A stretch of DNA of 23,431 nt from positions 1 through 23,431 of IMG/VR virus record IMGVR_UViG_3300021425_002606. One strand, 5' to 3'. Shown here in pieces: positions 6,286 through 14,969 of the stretch. This DNA comes from a virus. The notes beneath the pieces were generated by a model. It searched no databases and was not told the DNA's origin. It saw only the letters and a program-made list of their open reading frames with translations. Position 1 is the first letter of the stretch, and every line of letters begins with the position of its first letter. Made by a program: the position numbers and the translations under genes.

Positions 6286-9200
6286 TACTCAATCTCCTCT
6301 AGGTTCACTGTACTAACCCGAAACATCTCATCCAATCGCTCTTCTCCGAGTACACTCTCTACAGTGATCTCCCCGGTAGTTCTACATAGCATATGAGAAT
6401 CTCTAGCAGTAAGTAAGATCTGATCGTTAGTAGGTCTCTTCTCAATACTGGGAAGATATACTAAGGGCTCCTGATTGTTCAAGTATCGGAAGATGCCCTC
6501 TAGAAGATACGGATCTCCATAGTTGGCTACCGGTTGCGCTCCAGAAGTGGAGGATACTTGCCAGTAATCCGGATTGAGATCGTTTAATCTTGTAGGATCG
6601 ATGGGCTCGGTCCAGGCTATGGAAGCAGTTCTCCGGCCTGCGCTCATCTTACGAGAAAAGAACATACCATCTAGGCTAGATTGGGTCTGGATATTTGGAG
6701 AATAAGTTATCGTTCTTCCTCTTTGGTATTGAGGAGCAGGGAAGGCTACGGAGCCCATTAGCATCGATCCTATCTGGAAATAATCCTCTAATCGATCTTG
6801 AGCACTAACCTCTAACATCCAAGCATATTGCCCAAGATTAACACCATCTAATCTAGATTTAAGGAAGGTAACCGAATCGGGGATTAAAAAGATCTCTCCG
6901 TTCGTTGGAATAGTACTGGGATCGGTAATAGTGGTATCGTATTGGATTACCGCTTGCTTAACTCCGCTGTCTGTACTCCAGATTCCCTCGGAGTTCATAA
7001 TAATCTTAACGAAGGCTACATCTTTCGATACTGGATCATATAATCGAGCTCTCCATCCGATAGCCTCTCCATATCGGAGTAAGAAATCTTTGGTAGCACT
7101 ATTCGAGATAAGGGTATTCCCCTTCTTAATGTACGTACTGGTATAATCTGCAGAAGTATCTACAGTAGCGAAGGTATTCCAGGAGGCTCCGTTCCATACT
7201 TTGATCTTAAATAATCTAAAGTTAATATTAGAGAGATGGATTCCAAACATATCAGAACATCCGAGGCTCTTCTCCGTATCCTGTACTATTGGATCTACGA
7301 AGAGAGGGATCTGCTGTAAGCTTTGATCTGCAGATCTCCATACTATTCTCGGAGATAAAGAGATCTTATGAAAGATATTCTTGATTCCGTAATCATATCG
7401 AGGAGTAATCTTATACTCATCTTCTCCCCTTGCTGGTGCATCCCTAGCAGTAATCGCTAATCCTCCATCGATATACTGATACTCTCCTAGAGGAGGATAG
7501 GTAGCACCTCGAAGAGCGAAATCGAATAGCCCAGCCTCTTCTCCAGAAGAGATGGATACTTCCTGCCAATGAGATCGGAAAGTAAGTGCACCAGAGAAAG
7601 CAAGATGCCCCCATTCGATACGATTACCAGCACCGGAAGCCCCTTTGGTTATCCCGGTGATGGATTGGAGATTCCACTTTTTAGCCTGCGCTCCATCATA
7701 AGTTCGATAATAGATTCGAGCAGCAGTATCCGTAATACCGATTACGATCTCTGTACTGTCTCTCATATCGTGAGTAATGGTAGCCTTAATCCCTGCGCTA
7801 TCTCGTACTTGTATCGTAGAAGGAGAGAACCGAAGTATTAACTCTGTACTGTTTACTGTATCATCTTGAGTAACTCGGAAAGCGATATAATTATTAAGTA
7901 CTCCCCCATTATTAGCATCTACTTGGAGCCTAAATCGGATTACTTGACCCTCTGTAAAATAATTACCGCTATGAGAGTATCGATAGTATCGAGTATTTCC
8001 AGAAGTAGATAGATCTAATCCCTCATTATCGAGAGATTGAGAGCCTGCTCCGAGTGTAGTGTATTGGCTACTGGAACCCGGTAGGACTACTGGAATATAT
8101 GTAGAATCCCACAGGAGATAATTATTACGAGTAGGGGAGATACTTCGAGCAGGGTAAGAGAAAGAACTGTACCCTCCATAAGCAAGCATCCATACACTAT
8201 TAAGTTCATGGCCTATAATCTTAGCTCTTCCTTCGTGTACACAAGAGGAGAGTTTTTTTAATCGATCTGTGTTCGAACCATAATCGAGGATAATACCATC
8301 TGCGCTACTATTACCGGTAGCATAATCCCAAGTTACTCCGAAATCTTCCGAATAGTATCCGATTAATCGACCGTTACCATATTCCTGCGCTACTACCCAG
8401 ATCTTACCATCTTGATACCATGTAGTAACATTACCGAGGGTTAACTGGTCCCCAGTCTTAAGAGCAAAGTTAACTCCACTCGTATCGATCTCATATTGAT
8501 TATCCGCTCTCCAGAAAGCAGAAGAGGCTCGGATACCTGGTGTAGGAATCTTGGTAAAATGGAGTTCATCTTCCTCGGTTAGATATGCAATACCGATAGA
8601 ACCATCCGGAAGGGCTACCGGGCTGGGCTCATGGAATTTACCATCTCCGAAATCAGAGATAGAATCTACGAGAGTAAAAGTAGTACCTCCATCTCTCGAT
8701 ACATACTGCGATAATCGATTGGGGTTAAGGGTTTCCTCAAGTTCGATAAAGAGCACTATAGCATTATCAATAGATACCATCCGCATCTTAACCGGGGTAT
8801 ATGTACCAGTAAAAACTCCTACGTTCAATCCTCTAGAAGAGATCTCCTTCCATGTATCCCCATTATCGATACTTCGATGCACCTTTATATTAGAGGAGGT
8901 TTCTGTAGTGTATTGGAAGTAGGCTACCAAGAGGCTCCCATCCTGTAATCGAGTAATCGCTGGGATAGCATCAGTAGTAAAAGTACCCGGTAAAGATACG
9001 AAGGTATTAAGATTAGCGATCGCTCCGTTCTTCTCTTGTCTAGATATAGATACTGTGTGTACGTTTCCAGTAGTTTCTCTCTCCGATACTACCCAGAGAG
9101 TACCATCGAGGGAGGCTACGCAATCGGAGTAAGTGTATCGAGCAGTAACCGGAGTAGAAGAGTAGATCCAATATCCGGCCTCTGTAAGAATATAGGGAGC

Positions 9201-9470
9201 ATCTTGGCCAAGATCGATGCTATCCTCTCCCTTCCAAGTAAAGAGAGCATCTGCAGGGAGCCCACCTTGGATAGTATTAAGGGTAATCTCTTCGGTTTGG
9301 GTTCCAATTGAGGATACAGTTAGATTAACACCTTTGTTCTGGGCTTCTGGTACTCCGCTTCTCGGATTGGCTTGGGAGTAGTTTGCTTGAGCATCCCAGA
9401 GATTATCCTTCGAGATGGAGATAGAAGGGATTAGGAACCCTCTTAGATAGTCTGGTGTTATATTGGCCAT
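6285..9470 (-). CDS. Large tail-tip protein with sialidase-type Asp-box propeller
   Basis: This 1061-residue protein is the largest here and the best candidate for receptor contact. Residues about 100-440 form repeating beta-sheet units with three Asp boxes of the S-x-D-x-G-x-T-W type: SIDNGDTW (200-207), SRDGGTTF (258-265) and SEDFGVTW (374-381). Between them lie strand motifs such as TRLQDGSLLVAY (173-184) and PVALPDGSIGIAY (284-296). Asp boxes stabilise beta-propeller blades in sialidases and other glycan-handling proteins. Residues about 480-640 look like a jelly-roll (LamG/ConA-like) domain. The C-terminal 400 residues are beta-rich and unrecognised. I did not identify the arginine triad needed for sialidase catalysis, so binding rather than hydrolysis is as likely. 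The gene starts one base after the tape-measure stop. Confidence 0.78.
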   Translation of the reverse strand: MANITPDYLRGFLIPSISISKDNLWDAQANYSQANPRSGVPEAQNKGVNLTVSSIGTQTEEITLNTIQGGLPADALFTWKGEDSIDLGQDAPYILTEAGYWIYSSTPVTARYTYSDCVASLDGTLWVVSERETTGNVHTVSISRQEKNGAIANLNTFVSLPGTFTTDAIPAITRLQDGSLLVAYFQYTTETSSNIKVHRSIDNGDTWKEISSRGLNVGVFTGTYTPVKMRMVSIDNAIVLFIELEETLNPNRLSQYVSRDGGTTFTLVDSISDFGDGKFHEPSPVALPDGSIGIAYLTEEDELHFTKIPTPGIRASSAFWRADNQYEIDTSGVNFALKTGDQLTLGNVTTWYQDGKIWVVAQEYGNGRLIGYYSEDFGVTWDYATGNSSADGIILDYGSNTDRLKKLSSCVHEGRAKIIGHELNSVWMLAYGGYSSFSYPARSISPTRNNYLLWDSTYIPVVLPGSSSQYTTLGAGSQSLDNEGLDLSTSGNTRYYRYSHSGNYFTEGQVIRFRLQVDANNGGVLNNYIAFRVTQDDTVNSTELILRFSPSTIQVRDSAGIKATITHDMRDSTEIVIGITDTAARIYYRTYDGAQAKKWNLQSITGITKGASGAGNRIEWGHLAFSGALTFRSHWQEVSISSGEEAGLFDFALRGATYPPLGEYQYIDGGLAITARDAPARGEDEYKITPRYDYGIKNIFHKISLSPRIVWRSADQSLQQIPLFVDPIVQDTEKSLGCSDMFGIHLSNINFRLFKIKVWNGASWNTFATVDTSADYTSTYIKKGNTLISNSATKDFLLRYGEAIGWRARLYDPVSKDVAFVKIIMNSEGIWSTDSGVKQAVIQYDTTITDPSTIPTNGEIFLIPDSVTFLKSRLDGVNLGQYAWMLEVSAQDRLEDYFQIGSMLMGSVAFPAPQYQRGRTITYSPNIQTQSSLDGMFFSRKMSAGRRTASIAWTEPIDPTRLNDLNPDYWQVSSTSGAQPVANYGDPYLLEGIFRYLNNQEPLVYLPSIEKRPTNDQILLTARDSHMLCRTTGEITVESVLGEERLDEMFRVSTVNLEEIE

Positions 9471-9471
9471 C

Positions 9472-11481
9472 TTAATACCCTCGTATTCCTACTTGCTTAG
9501 TTTTTCTTATTCCGAGATCTGCTGCGAACCTTCCGAAATGTTTAAAGGGTTGGATTACTACGGTCTGAGTTGTGGGAGCTTCTCCCTGCTGGAGATTGCG
9601 AACCCCTTGCTCTCCTCCGATTCTCCTTACAGTAGCTCTATCCAATACTGCCTCTCCTCGCAATACTCTAGCCCCCATCTCATCTGGGGCCATCCCTCCC
9701 ATGTGGAATTTCACTTGGGGGGCTGGTTGGCTAGCAATTACTGCCGCTTGAGCAGTTCCGGTAGCGATTGCGAATCCTGTCATGATTGGAGCCAATACTG
9801 GCCCATATCCTTGGGCTTTCGCTACGTTCTCTGCAGTAGTCATCGCTACTTCAGCCAGAGAAGCGGCCTTGGATAGTTGGAAGAGGGCTATCGCTGCTTT
9901 AGATCTACGCTTTAGGGCTTCTCTCTCTTTCTCCGTAAGGCTATCTAGTATCTCTTGCTGCTTTCTACCTGCCTCTACATCGATAGTATTGATCTCCATC
10001 TTCTGTTCCATCAATTGCTGGAGGCTCCCAGTAAGAGCAGAAAAGGAATCGTTAATCATTCTAGAATTTTCTAATTGAGATTCTGTAATACCTAGGATAG
10101 TTTCTTCTTCTTTCTCTAGGTTCTCCATCTTACCCTGGTGTCTTAGGGCTTCGATTGCCATAGCCGCCTCGGCTTCTCTATCGGTAGCGATACCGAGCCT
10201 AGTAATAGCTTCTATCTCTGCATTAATGCGATCTTGCTGGGCTAGTTTCTTCTTCCCTTCATCACTGAGGAAGGCTTCTGCCATAGCCCGATCCATCTTA
10301 TCCTGTAGGGCTTTCTCCTTCAGAATATCATCAGAGAGAGCGAAAGCCTCTTCTAGAGCATCGATAGTTTTTTCTTCTGCTTGTGCTGTTTTCTCGGCTG
10401 CTTGTGCTCTTCTTTCTGCTTGTTCTGCTGCTTCTTCGTTTGCATCTGCAAGCTCTTTCTCAAGAGTTACCATTTCCATAGCAAGATTAACGCTTTCTTC
10501 TTGCATTGCTTGAATGACTTGCTTCTTTTTCTCTTCTTGAGATATTTCATTTACCAATATTTTCTCTAAATGTAATAGAGCAGTGGTAGACTGGATACTA
10601 ATATCTGTCAGATCCAAAGTATTAGATATCGTATCCTGTTGTAATTGTAAGGTACGGAGCCTATCTTTCTCATCTTCAGATAATGCTACATTTCTAGCTT
10701 GACCACCTTTTAGATAAGCCTCCTGTAGGGCTTTTACTGTTTTCAGTAAACTCTCATTATTTTCTATTGCTTCTTCTGTAGCTTGAATATTAGTAATAAA
10801 TGCTTCGTTAGCAGATTCCCCAGCCTGCTCCAAATTATATTCATACTCGGAAATCTGTCCTGTTAATAACTTAAACTCTAATCTCTGCATACGTAGCTTA
10901 TTAGCAGCATCTTCGAGATTCTCTTGAGATGATTGCAGAGTATCATTAAGAGCGTTTTGGGCTTCTCGTAATTCTAAAGTTAATTCTCTAGCGTTGGATA
11001 GTTCTGCCTCATACGAGGTGTAGATGGTTACCAATCCTGCAATAATCCCCGTAGCAATCATCATAATCGGATTCATGGATTGTAGGTTTTCTAACAGACC
11101 AGTACCAGCAGCAGAAGCATCGGAAAATAGTTGTATACTTTCACTCAATTCGGGATTAAAAATACCCACAGTTTCAGCCAGAGAACCGAAGGCACCTTCA
11201 GCCTCTGCTCCCGATTCTCCTATTTGGTCTAATCGAGAACTAGCATCATCTGCGGCCTCTTCTAGTCCCTCAATTTCTTCGGCTGCTCTGCTAGCTGCTT
11301 CTGCTGCTGCTTCTGCTGCCCTTCTGGCTGCTTCTTCTGCGCTCTGTAATTGATTATCTAGAGCGTTAACCATATCTTGAGCCTGTTGCTCAGTGATATT
11401 CGGTAGTTCTTTAAGTTGCTTGATTAAATCCTGTAAATCTGCTCTGTAGGAGATGGATATCGTTCTGCGTTCTTCCATCAT
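9472..11481 (-). CDS. Tape measure protein
   Basis: The 669-residue protein sets tail length and lies in the tail lumen. Its N-terminal half is an Ala/Glu/Gln-rich coiled coil. A hydrophobic segment at about 137-155 (NPIMMIATGIIAGLV) is followed by more coiled coil. Another apolar helix region (GPVLAPIMTGFAIATGTAQA) precedes a C-terminal GARVLRGEAVLDRATVRRIG motif that is common at the end of tape measures. By the known relation of about 1.5 angstrom per residue, the tail would be near 100 nm (inference). It overlaps the gp10-like gene by ATGA. The N-terminal coiled-coil part has fewer TCGA words than most of the window, perhaps only because of its amino-acid bias. Confidence 0.93.
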   Translation of the reverse strand: MMEERRTISISYRADLQDLIKQLKELPNITEQQAQDMVNALDNQLQSAEEAARRAAEAAAEAASRAAEEIEGLEEAADDASSRLDQIGESGAEAEGAFGSLAETVGIFNPELSESIQLFSDASAAGTGLLENLQSMNPIMMIATGIIAGLVTIYTSYEAELSNARELTLELREAQNALNDTLQSSQENLEDAANKLRMQRLEFKLLTGQISEYEYNLEQAGESANEAFITNIQATEEAIENNESLLKTVKALQEAYLKGGQARNVALSEDEKDRLRTLQLQQDTISNTLDLTDISIQSTTALLHLEKILVNEISQEEKKKQVIQAMQEESVNLAMEMVTLEKELADANEEAAEQAERRAQAAEKTAQAEEKTIDALEEAFALSDDILKEKALQDKMDRAMAEAFLSDEGKKKLAQQDRINAEIEAITRLGIATDREAEAAMAIEALRHQGKMENLEKEEETILGITESQLENSRMINDSFSALTGSLQQLMEQKMEINTIDVEAGRKQQEILDSLTEKEREALKRRSKAAIALFQLSKAASLAEVAMTTAENVAKAQGYGPVLAPIMTGFAIATGTAQAAVIASQPAPQVKFHMGGMAPDEMGARVLRGEAVLDRATVRRIGGEQGVRNLQQGEAPTTQTVVIQPFKHFGRFAADLGIRKTKQVGIRGY

Positions 11482-11939
11482 AACCTCCGTACTAAATCAT
11501 CTGCGAGGGCTTTCACTACTCTATCGGCATCTGTTCTCTGTGGTTTTATCATGAGTTCTTCAGATACTCTTATTCCCGTTCTGTATTGTATATTTGCACC
11601 AGAGTTGTTTTTAGAATTCTTACCAAACTTAATAGCCCAAGCATAAGGAGCATTATTTCTAAGATATCCCTCGAAAAAACCACCTTGCACAATACGAAAA
11701 CCACGCTCGAACTTCTTCCAAGAGCCCTTACTGGTTTCTCTTATTACAGTTGTAGAGCCAGAGGTTCTAGTTATGGGTTGTCTGACAGGCCAATTCTTCT
11801 TAGCTTCTCGCTCGATCTTTTCTAAAGATGATTCGATTTCTCGTTTTAGATTGGGGGCTACAGTATCTAAGAATCCTGTGTAGAACTGCTGAAGATTCTG
11901 ATCTATTTCTATACTGGCTCTATTACTTCGTATTGTCAT
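11478..11939 (-). CDS. HK97 gp10-like tail component
   Basis: The 153-residue protein has the layout of HK97 gp10-type minor tail proteins. An N-terminal helix (NLKREIESSLEKIEREAKKN) leads to a W-P-V-R-Q turn where the family usually has A-P-V. The middle carries Thr/Ser/Gly-rich strands, then NNAPYAWAIKFGKNS, where the family has Y-A-x-x-x-E/K-F/Y-G. A final helix holds DADRVVKALADDLVRR. These proteins act in tail completion or at the head-tail joint. Its usual place is nearer the tail-tube gene. Here it lies between the chaperone and the tape measure. The start overlaps the end of the frameshifted chaperone by 17 bases. Confidence 0.65.
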   Translation of the reverse strand: MTIRSNRASIEIDQNLQQFYTGFLDTVAPNLKREIESSLEKIEREAKKNWPVRQPITRTSGSTTVIRETSKGSWKKFERGFRIVQGGFFEGYLRNNAPYAWAIKFGKNSKNNSGANIQYRTGIRVSEELMIKPQRTDADRVVKALADDLVRRL

Positions 11940-12491
11940 ATTTACCCTCTGTGATCTGTTTTATTCTAGCCCTTTTTATGCGCTCTTGTCTATCTTTGAG
12001 ACTTTTAGGATCTTCCAAGGATAAACGATATTCGGCTAAGAGAGATATCTTGAGATCTTCAGAGAGTGTATAATACCATAACGGATCCTTACCCCATCGG
12101 AGAGATATCCGTAATGCTAGAAGATCTAGTGATCCTCTGCCCCCTGCGTAAAATTTGCTCTCTCTTCTACCTCGGCCTCTTTCGGTATTATCTTGATCAT
12201 TTCAGCCAATACTAAAGAGCCCATCTTATACACTTGAGCAGGAGTAACACCGGCCTCTAATAATCTATCCAGGATCTTATGCCCATAAGCAATTGGATCT
12301 CCACTATTCAGATTGTAAGCAGGTAATACTCGCTTGTGGTCTACGGATACCGCAATAGCAGCAGCGCAAAGCCTACCAAGTTGGGCTCGATTCGGATCGC
12401 TCCCCCAGATCGCTACGAAGTCCAAGCAAGTAGCAATCGAAGAGGGGATCTTTCCCTCGTGGGTTCCAATTTTTCCAAGATAAAATAGCAT
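11923..12491 (-). CDS. Tail assembly chaperone, long (GT-like) -1 frameshift product
   Basis: Ribosomes that slip one base back after F114 (codon at 12152-12150) enter a frame open to a TAA at 11925-11923. This adds 75 residues and gives a 189-residue fusion. The extension starts YAGGRGSLDLLALRISLRWG and includes KDPLWYYTLSEDLKISLLAE, a pattern typical of the T part of siphovirus chaperones (W-G x-x-P x-x-x-x-x-L x-x-x-x-x-x-L-L-A-E). It ends in a basic helix. The added part has no good start codon of its own and fills what would otherwise be a non-coding gap of nearly 190 bases. In lambda the T part recruits tail-tube subunits to the G-coated tape measure. Confidence 0.88.
12126..12491 (-). 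CDS. Tail assembly chaperone, short (G-like) product
   Basis: The 121-residue product lies just before the tape-measure region and after the tail-tube gene, where the lambda G-like chaperone is found. It is mainly helical, with VTPAQVYKMGSLVLAEMIKI as the clearest helix pair. It ends seven codons after a -1 slippery heptamer. The short form should coat the tape measure together with the longer fusion protein during tail assembly and not stay in the virion. The ATG at 12491 follows GGAGG closely. Similarity by sequence alone is weak, but position plus the slippery site makes the assignment convincing. Confidence 0.85.
   Translation of the reverse strand: MLFYLGKIGTHEGKIPSSIATCLDFVAIWGSDPNRAQLGRLCAAAIAVSVDHKRVLPAYNLNSGDPIAYGHKILDRLLEAGVTPAQVYKMGSLVLAEMIKIIPKEAEVEERANFTQGAEDH
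12150..12156 (-). promoter_or_regulatory. -1 ribosomal frameshift site (slippery heptamer)
   Basis: On the coding strand the bases read A AAT TTT in the zero frame (12156-12150), a canonical X-XXY-YYZ heptamer. The zero-frame stop comes eight codons later (TAG at 12128-12126), and the -1 frame is open for 75 codons. A short hairpin, CTAGA-TCT-TCTAG, lies about 20 bases downstream. Whether it stimulates slipping is unknown. Confidence 0.85.
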
Positions 12492-12508
12492 AGTACCTCC
12501 TTATGCCA

Positions 12509-13006
12509 TTACGCTACAGTAAGACCACCGTAACAAGTGAAGTTAAGAGTAAAACTACTTGGATCTCCCTCTGAGAAATCCAATGTACAGATACATTTAG
12601 ATAATGTTACTGTGTGATCTGATTCTGCTGCATCTGGGCTATCTGCTAAGTACTTAATATCGATAGTGTAGTGTTCTATATATGGAGTACCAGTAAGACC
12701 AGTAGAAACATTACCAGAGTAGTTACCAGCTTGATTAATGAAATCTCGAACCGATCCGGCTTCTGCTGCATCTGTGAACTGTCTAAAGTGGAAAGAGAAC
12801 GATCCGCTCTTGGCCTGCTCATCTTGCTTACGGATTGCAGCGAAGTTTCCACGATCCATTACTACGAGTTCAGAGAACTGCTGGGGATCTGAGAAGGTAA
12901 AGTTCCCATCTTCATAGGCTACTTCTAGCTCTATTGGGGTTGCAGTTCCATCGAGAAGAGTAATAACACCATCTCGCTTAGTCTTGGGGATTGTTGAATA
13001 TGCCAT
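12509..13006 (-). CDS. Major tail (tube) protein
   Basis: The 165-residue protein opens AYSTIPKTKRDGVITLLDG and is almost all beta-strand. It carries SGSFSFHFRQFTD and closes with SSFTLNFTCYGG, as in tail-tube proteins of siphoviruses. Its place just before the chaperone pair and tape measure agrees. Six-fold rings of it would stack along the tape measure. GGAGG lies 5 bases before the ATG. Codon use leans to GGT for glycine in the second half, suggesting high expression. The family call rests on position and beta-strand pattern more than on a diagnostic motif. Confidence 0.82.
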   Translation of the reverse strand: MAYSTIPKTKRDGVITLLDGTATPIELEVAYEDGNFTFSDPQQFSELVVMDRGNFAAIRKQDEQAKSGSFSFHFRQFTDAAEAGSVRDFINQAGNYSGNVSTGLTGTPYIEHYTIDIKYLADSPDAAESDHTVTLSKCICTLDFSEGDPSSFTLNFTCYGGLTVA

Positions 13007-13045
13007 TAGGGCCTCCGGGGATGATTACTATTCTATCCTATTTGG

Positions 13046-13474
13046 TTAGATAGTGTGTAAAATATTGAACAATATAGAAATCAAAATATACTCTTGGCTA
13101 TCCGCTACTTGTCTATCTGAGCCTTGATATCGAATAGAAAAATTATTATCTGTAGGATATGTTTCTAGAACCTTATTTATTACTTGCTCTTCTGCATCTA
13201 GGGCAGCATCGTAATCAGTAGGATAAATATCTAGTGGCCTTAATCTATACGAGAAAATAACTTGCATTGGAGTAGATAAATACACTCCTACCGCTCTACG
13301 TTGTCTCTCTTCCATAGCATTAGAACTCGCTACGGAGATAGAGAAAGCCTTATGGGCTACAGTGTTCTGAGTTCTCCCGAAAAAATCTGGAGTATGAGTA
13401 GATTCCTTAAAGCCCGATATCTCTTCGATCTTCGATGCTATTCCTCTTCGGATACTGGAAAGAGATTGTCCCAT
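13046..13474 (-). CDS. Tail terminator / tail completion-like protein
   Basis: The 142-residue product starts MGQSLSSIRRGIASKIEEISGF, an N-terminal helix, then a beta-alpha pattern with RAVGVYLSTPMQVIFSYRL. It continues with a helix DYDAALDAEEQVINKVLE and ends in strands SQEYILISILFNILHT. This order (helix, sheet, helix, closing strand) and the position just before the tail tube are those of tail terminators (lambda gpU-like fold), which cap the tail and join it to the neck. It is coupled to the gene before by TAATG. No sharp motif exists for the family, so confidence is moderate. Confidence 0.6.
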   Translation of the reverse strand: MGQSLSSIRRGIASKIEEISGFKESTHTPDFFGRTQNTVAHKAFSISVASSNAMEERQRRAVGVYLSTPMQVIFSYRLRPLDIYPTDYDAALDAEEQVINKVLETYPTDNNFSIRYQGSDRQVADSQEYILISILFNILHTI

Positions 13475-14241
13475 TATCTTCTCCGAAATCTACGAGAGAA
13501 TCGACCGTTACCATTAAGATAGATTACTGGCTGCTTGGCTACTCTATCTTCTGGGTTGGCAGTCTGGCCATCGTGATTATGGTCATATACGAAGTTAATG
13601 CGCTTCCACTCATCTCGATATTGAGCAAAGTGTTCATTAGCAAGATCTAGATATCTTCCGTTCGATTGGCCAAGGCTCGAGTGAAAATCTCGAAAGATAT
13701 AATAGAGGGCTAGATTCTGATGAGCAGCCCGGAAAGCCTCTGCGCTCATTACCAGATATTCTAATCCTCCTCCCTCGGTTCTCATTCTCTGTACCATTGT
13801 ATACCAAGCCTCATCGATATAAGTTTGGTACGAGGTAAGATTAGAAGGTCTGATATCTGCTAACTGAGAGTAAGTAGCAGTTAGATCTCCATCGGATACT
13901 ACTGGGTAGAGTCTCCGAAGGACTACCGAGACCATTCTACGGAAAGTATATACCTCTCCTACAATTGTAATCTTCCACTCTTGCAAGTACCCCTCTCCGA
14001 GGGTTGTTTCTTCGGGGAGGATAGATGCACTATGAACGAAAGTAGGAATATTACCAGGAAAGGAAGCAGCAGCATTATCGATTAACTTGTCTTGATTTGG
14101 TTTGTACAGAGTGTATCGAACCTCTGTAGGAACTACGAGTACTCCATCTCGATAGATAGGGAGAATAGAGGTATTACTCTTCCCTCGTTCGAGAAGCTCT
14201 GGTATCTTGATTTGTGGAGCGTATGGAGTACTGGTTGCCAT
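13474..14241 (-). CDS. Neck / head-completion protein, family not certain
   Basis: The 255-residue protein lies between a capsid-proximal gene and the tail terminator, so a role at the head-tail joint is likely. The N-terminal 100 residues are beta-rich (LPIYRDGVLVVPTEVRYTLY). The middle is helical (YIDEAWYTMVQRMRTEGGG, then AFRAAHQNLALYYIFRDF), like the helical bundle of head-tail adaptors. The C-terminus is very basic (GRFSRRFRRR). Both its ends overlap neighbours by TAATG, so three neck genes form one coupled set. I do not recognise a named family and infer the role from position and helix pattern. Confidence 0.55.
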   Translation of the reverse strand: MATSTPYAPQIKIPELLERGKSNTSILPIYRDGVLVVPTEVRYTLYKPNQDKLIDNAAASFPGNIPTFVHSASILPEETTLGEGYLQEWKITIVGEVYTFRRMVSVVLRRLYPVVSDGDLTATYSQLADIRPSNLTSYQTYIDEAWYTMVQRMRTEGGGLEYLVMSAEAFRAAHQNLALYYIFRDFHSSLGQSNGRYLDLANEHFAQYRDEWKRINFVYDHNHDGQTANPEDRVAKQPVIYLNGNGRFSRRFRRR

Positions 14242-14897
14242 TACATATCCTTGTAGATCTCTAATCCGATCTTGTTGAACTCTTCGATAAAGTTTAGCAT
14301 ATCCTTCTTAATCTTGTACTGTTCTTCTAACTTCTGCTTTACTTCTGGGATATGCTGGGTATTCTGTAATCTTCGGATGGGCTTCTCAAGTTTCAAGGCT
14401 TCGAGCTCCCAGAAGTGGGGCTCGATAGGTTGGAAGGTTCCATCTACTGCGAGCGATACACTCCATCGAGCGAAAGCATCTCGATCGAAGTTCTTAATTA
14501 CTCGGTTTCCTACTACTCGTACAGATTGGAACTTGGAGCAGTGATATCTTCCACCTCGTACTCGGTACTGGTGTACATACTGATACTTTCCGGGATCGAG
14601 ATATACCCATCCTTGCTGCTGGAGTTTTCCAATACGAGATCCAGGGTTACCGATCTCTCCTTGTACCTGGTGTACTCCATTAACTCCGGGGATGATTCTC
14701 TCCATACGTACGGTAGGAATAAAATAGCCCTTGCGCTCTATCTTGGTTCCTTTGCCCTTCGTTACTTCTTTCTCGAAGTATTGGAAGGTCCAGTTAGTAG
14801 GATGCCATTTATAGAAAAAGGGGTGATTTGGTTGCTCTGGAAGGAGCTTATCTTGCGTTGGTTGAACTGGAGCCCAAGGCTGGGGAGTTAAACTCAT
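14241..14897 (-). CDS. Unknown structural or neck-region protein
   Basis: The 218-residue product is unrecognised. The first 30 residues are Pro/Gln-rich (MSLTPQPWAPVQPTQ), suggesting an extended arm. The middle has many aromatic and basic residues (QYVHQYRVRGGRYHCSKFQ) and a likely beta-fold. The last 60 residues are helical (IPEVKQKLEEQYKIKKDM onward). There is no signal peptide or membrane segment. It lies directly after the capsid terminator and is coupled by TAATG to the next gene. A minor head or head-tail joining protein is the natural guess. GAGG lies about 8 bases before the ATG. Confidence 0.75.
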   Translation of the reverse strand: MSLTPQPWAPVQPTQDKLLPEQPNHPFFYKWHPTNWTFQYFEKEVTKGKGTKIERKGYFIPTVRMERIIPGVNGVHQVQGEIGNPGSRIGKLQQQGWVYLDPGKYQYVHQYRVRGGRYHCSKFQSVRVVGNRVIKNFDRDAFARWSVSLAVDGTFQPIEPHFWELEALKLEKPIRRLQNTQHIPEVKQKLEEQYKIKKDMLNFIEEFNKIGLEIYKDM

Positions 14898-14911
14898 AAT
14901 TTGTACCTCAT

Positions 14912-14947
14912 TAAAAGATTAAAAGATGGGAGCCCAAGAGAGCCCCC
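14912..14947 (-). terminator. Intrinsic terminator after the major capsid gene
   Basis: On the minus strand GGGGGCTC (14947-14940), loop TCTT, then GGGCTCCC (14935-14928) forms an 8-pair stem with two G-U pairs. It is followed by a T-rich tract (ATCTTTTAATCTTTT). The stem lies 23 bases after the capsid stop. The T tract is interrupted by AA and C, so read-through into the neck genes is likely. Confidence 0.7.
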
Positions 14948-14969
14948 ACCACAACGAACGGAGAAAGGA

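Noticed and set aside
9116-9307. Minus-strand frame of 63 codons inside the Asp-box tail-tip gene
   Set aside because: It is nested in another frame of a clear gene, with no start signal and no features.
9472-11481. Tape-measure segment at 137-155 as a membrane-protein signature
   Set aside because: Apolar helices in tape measures are usual; the protein is lumenal and not a membrane enzyme.
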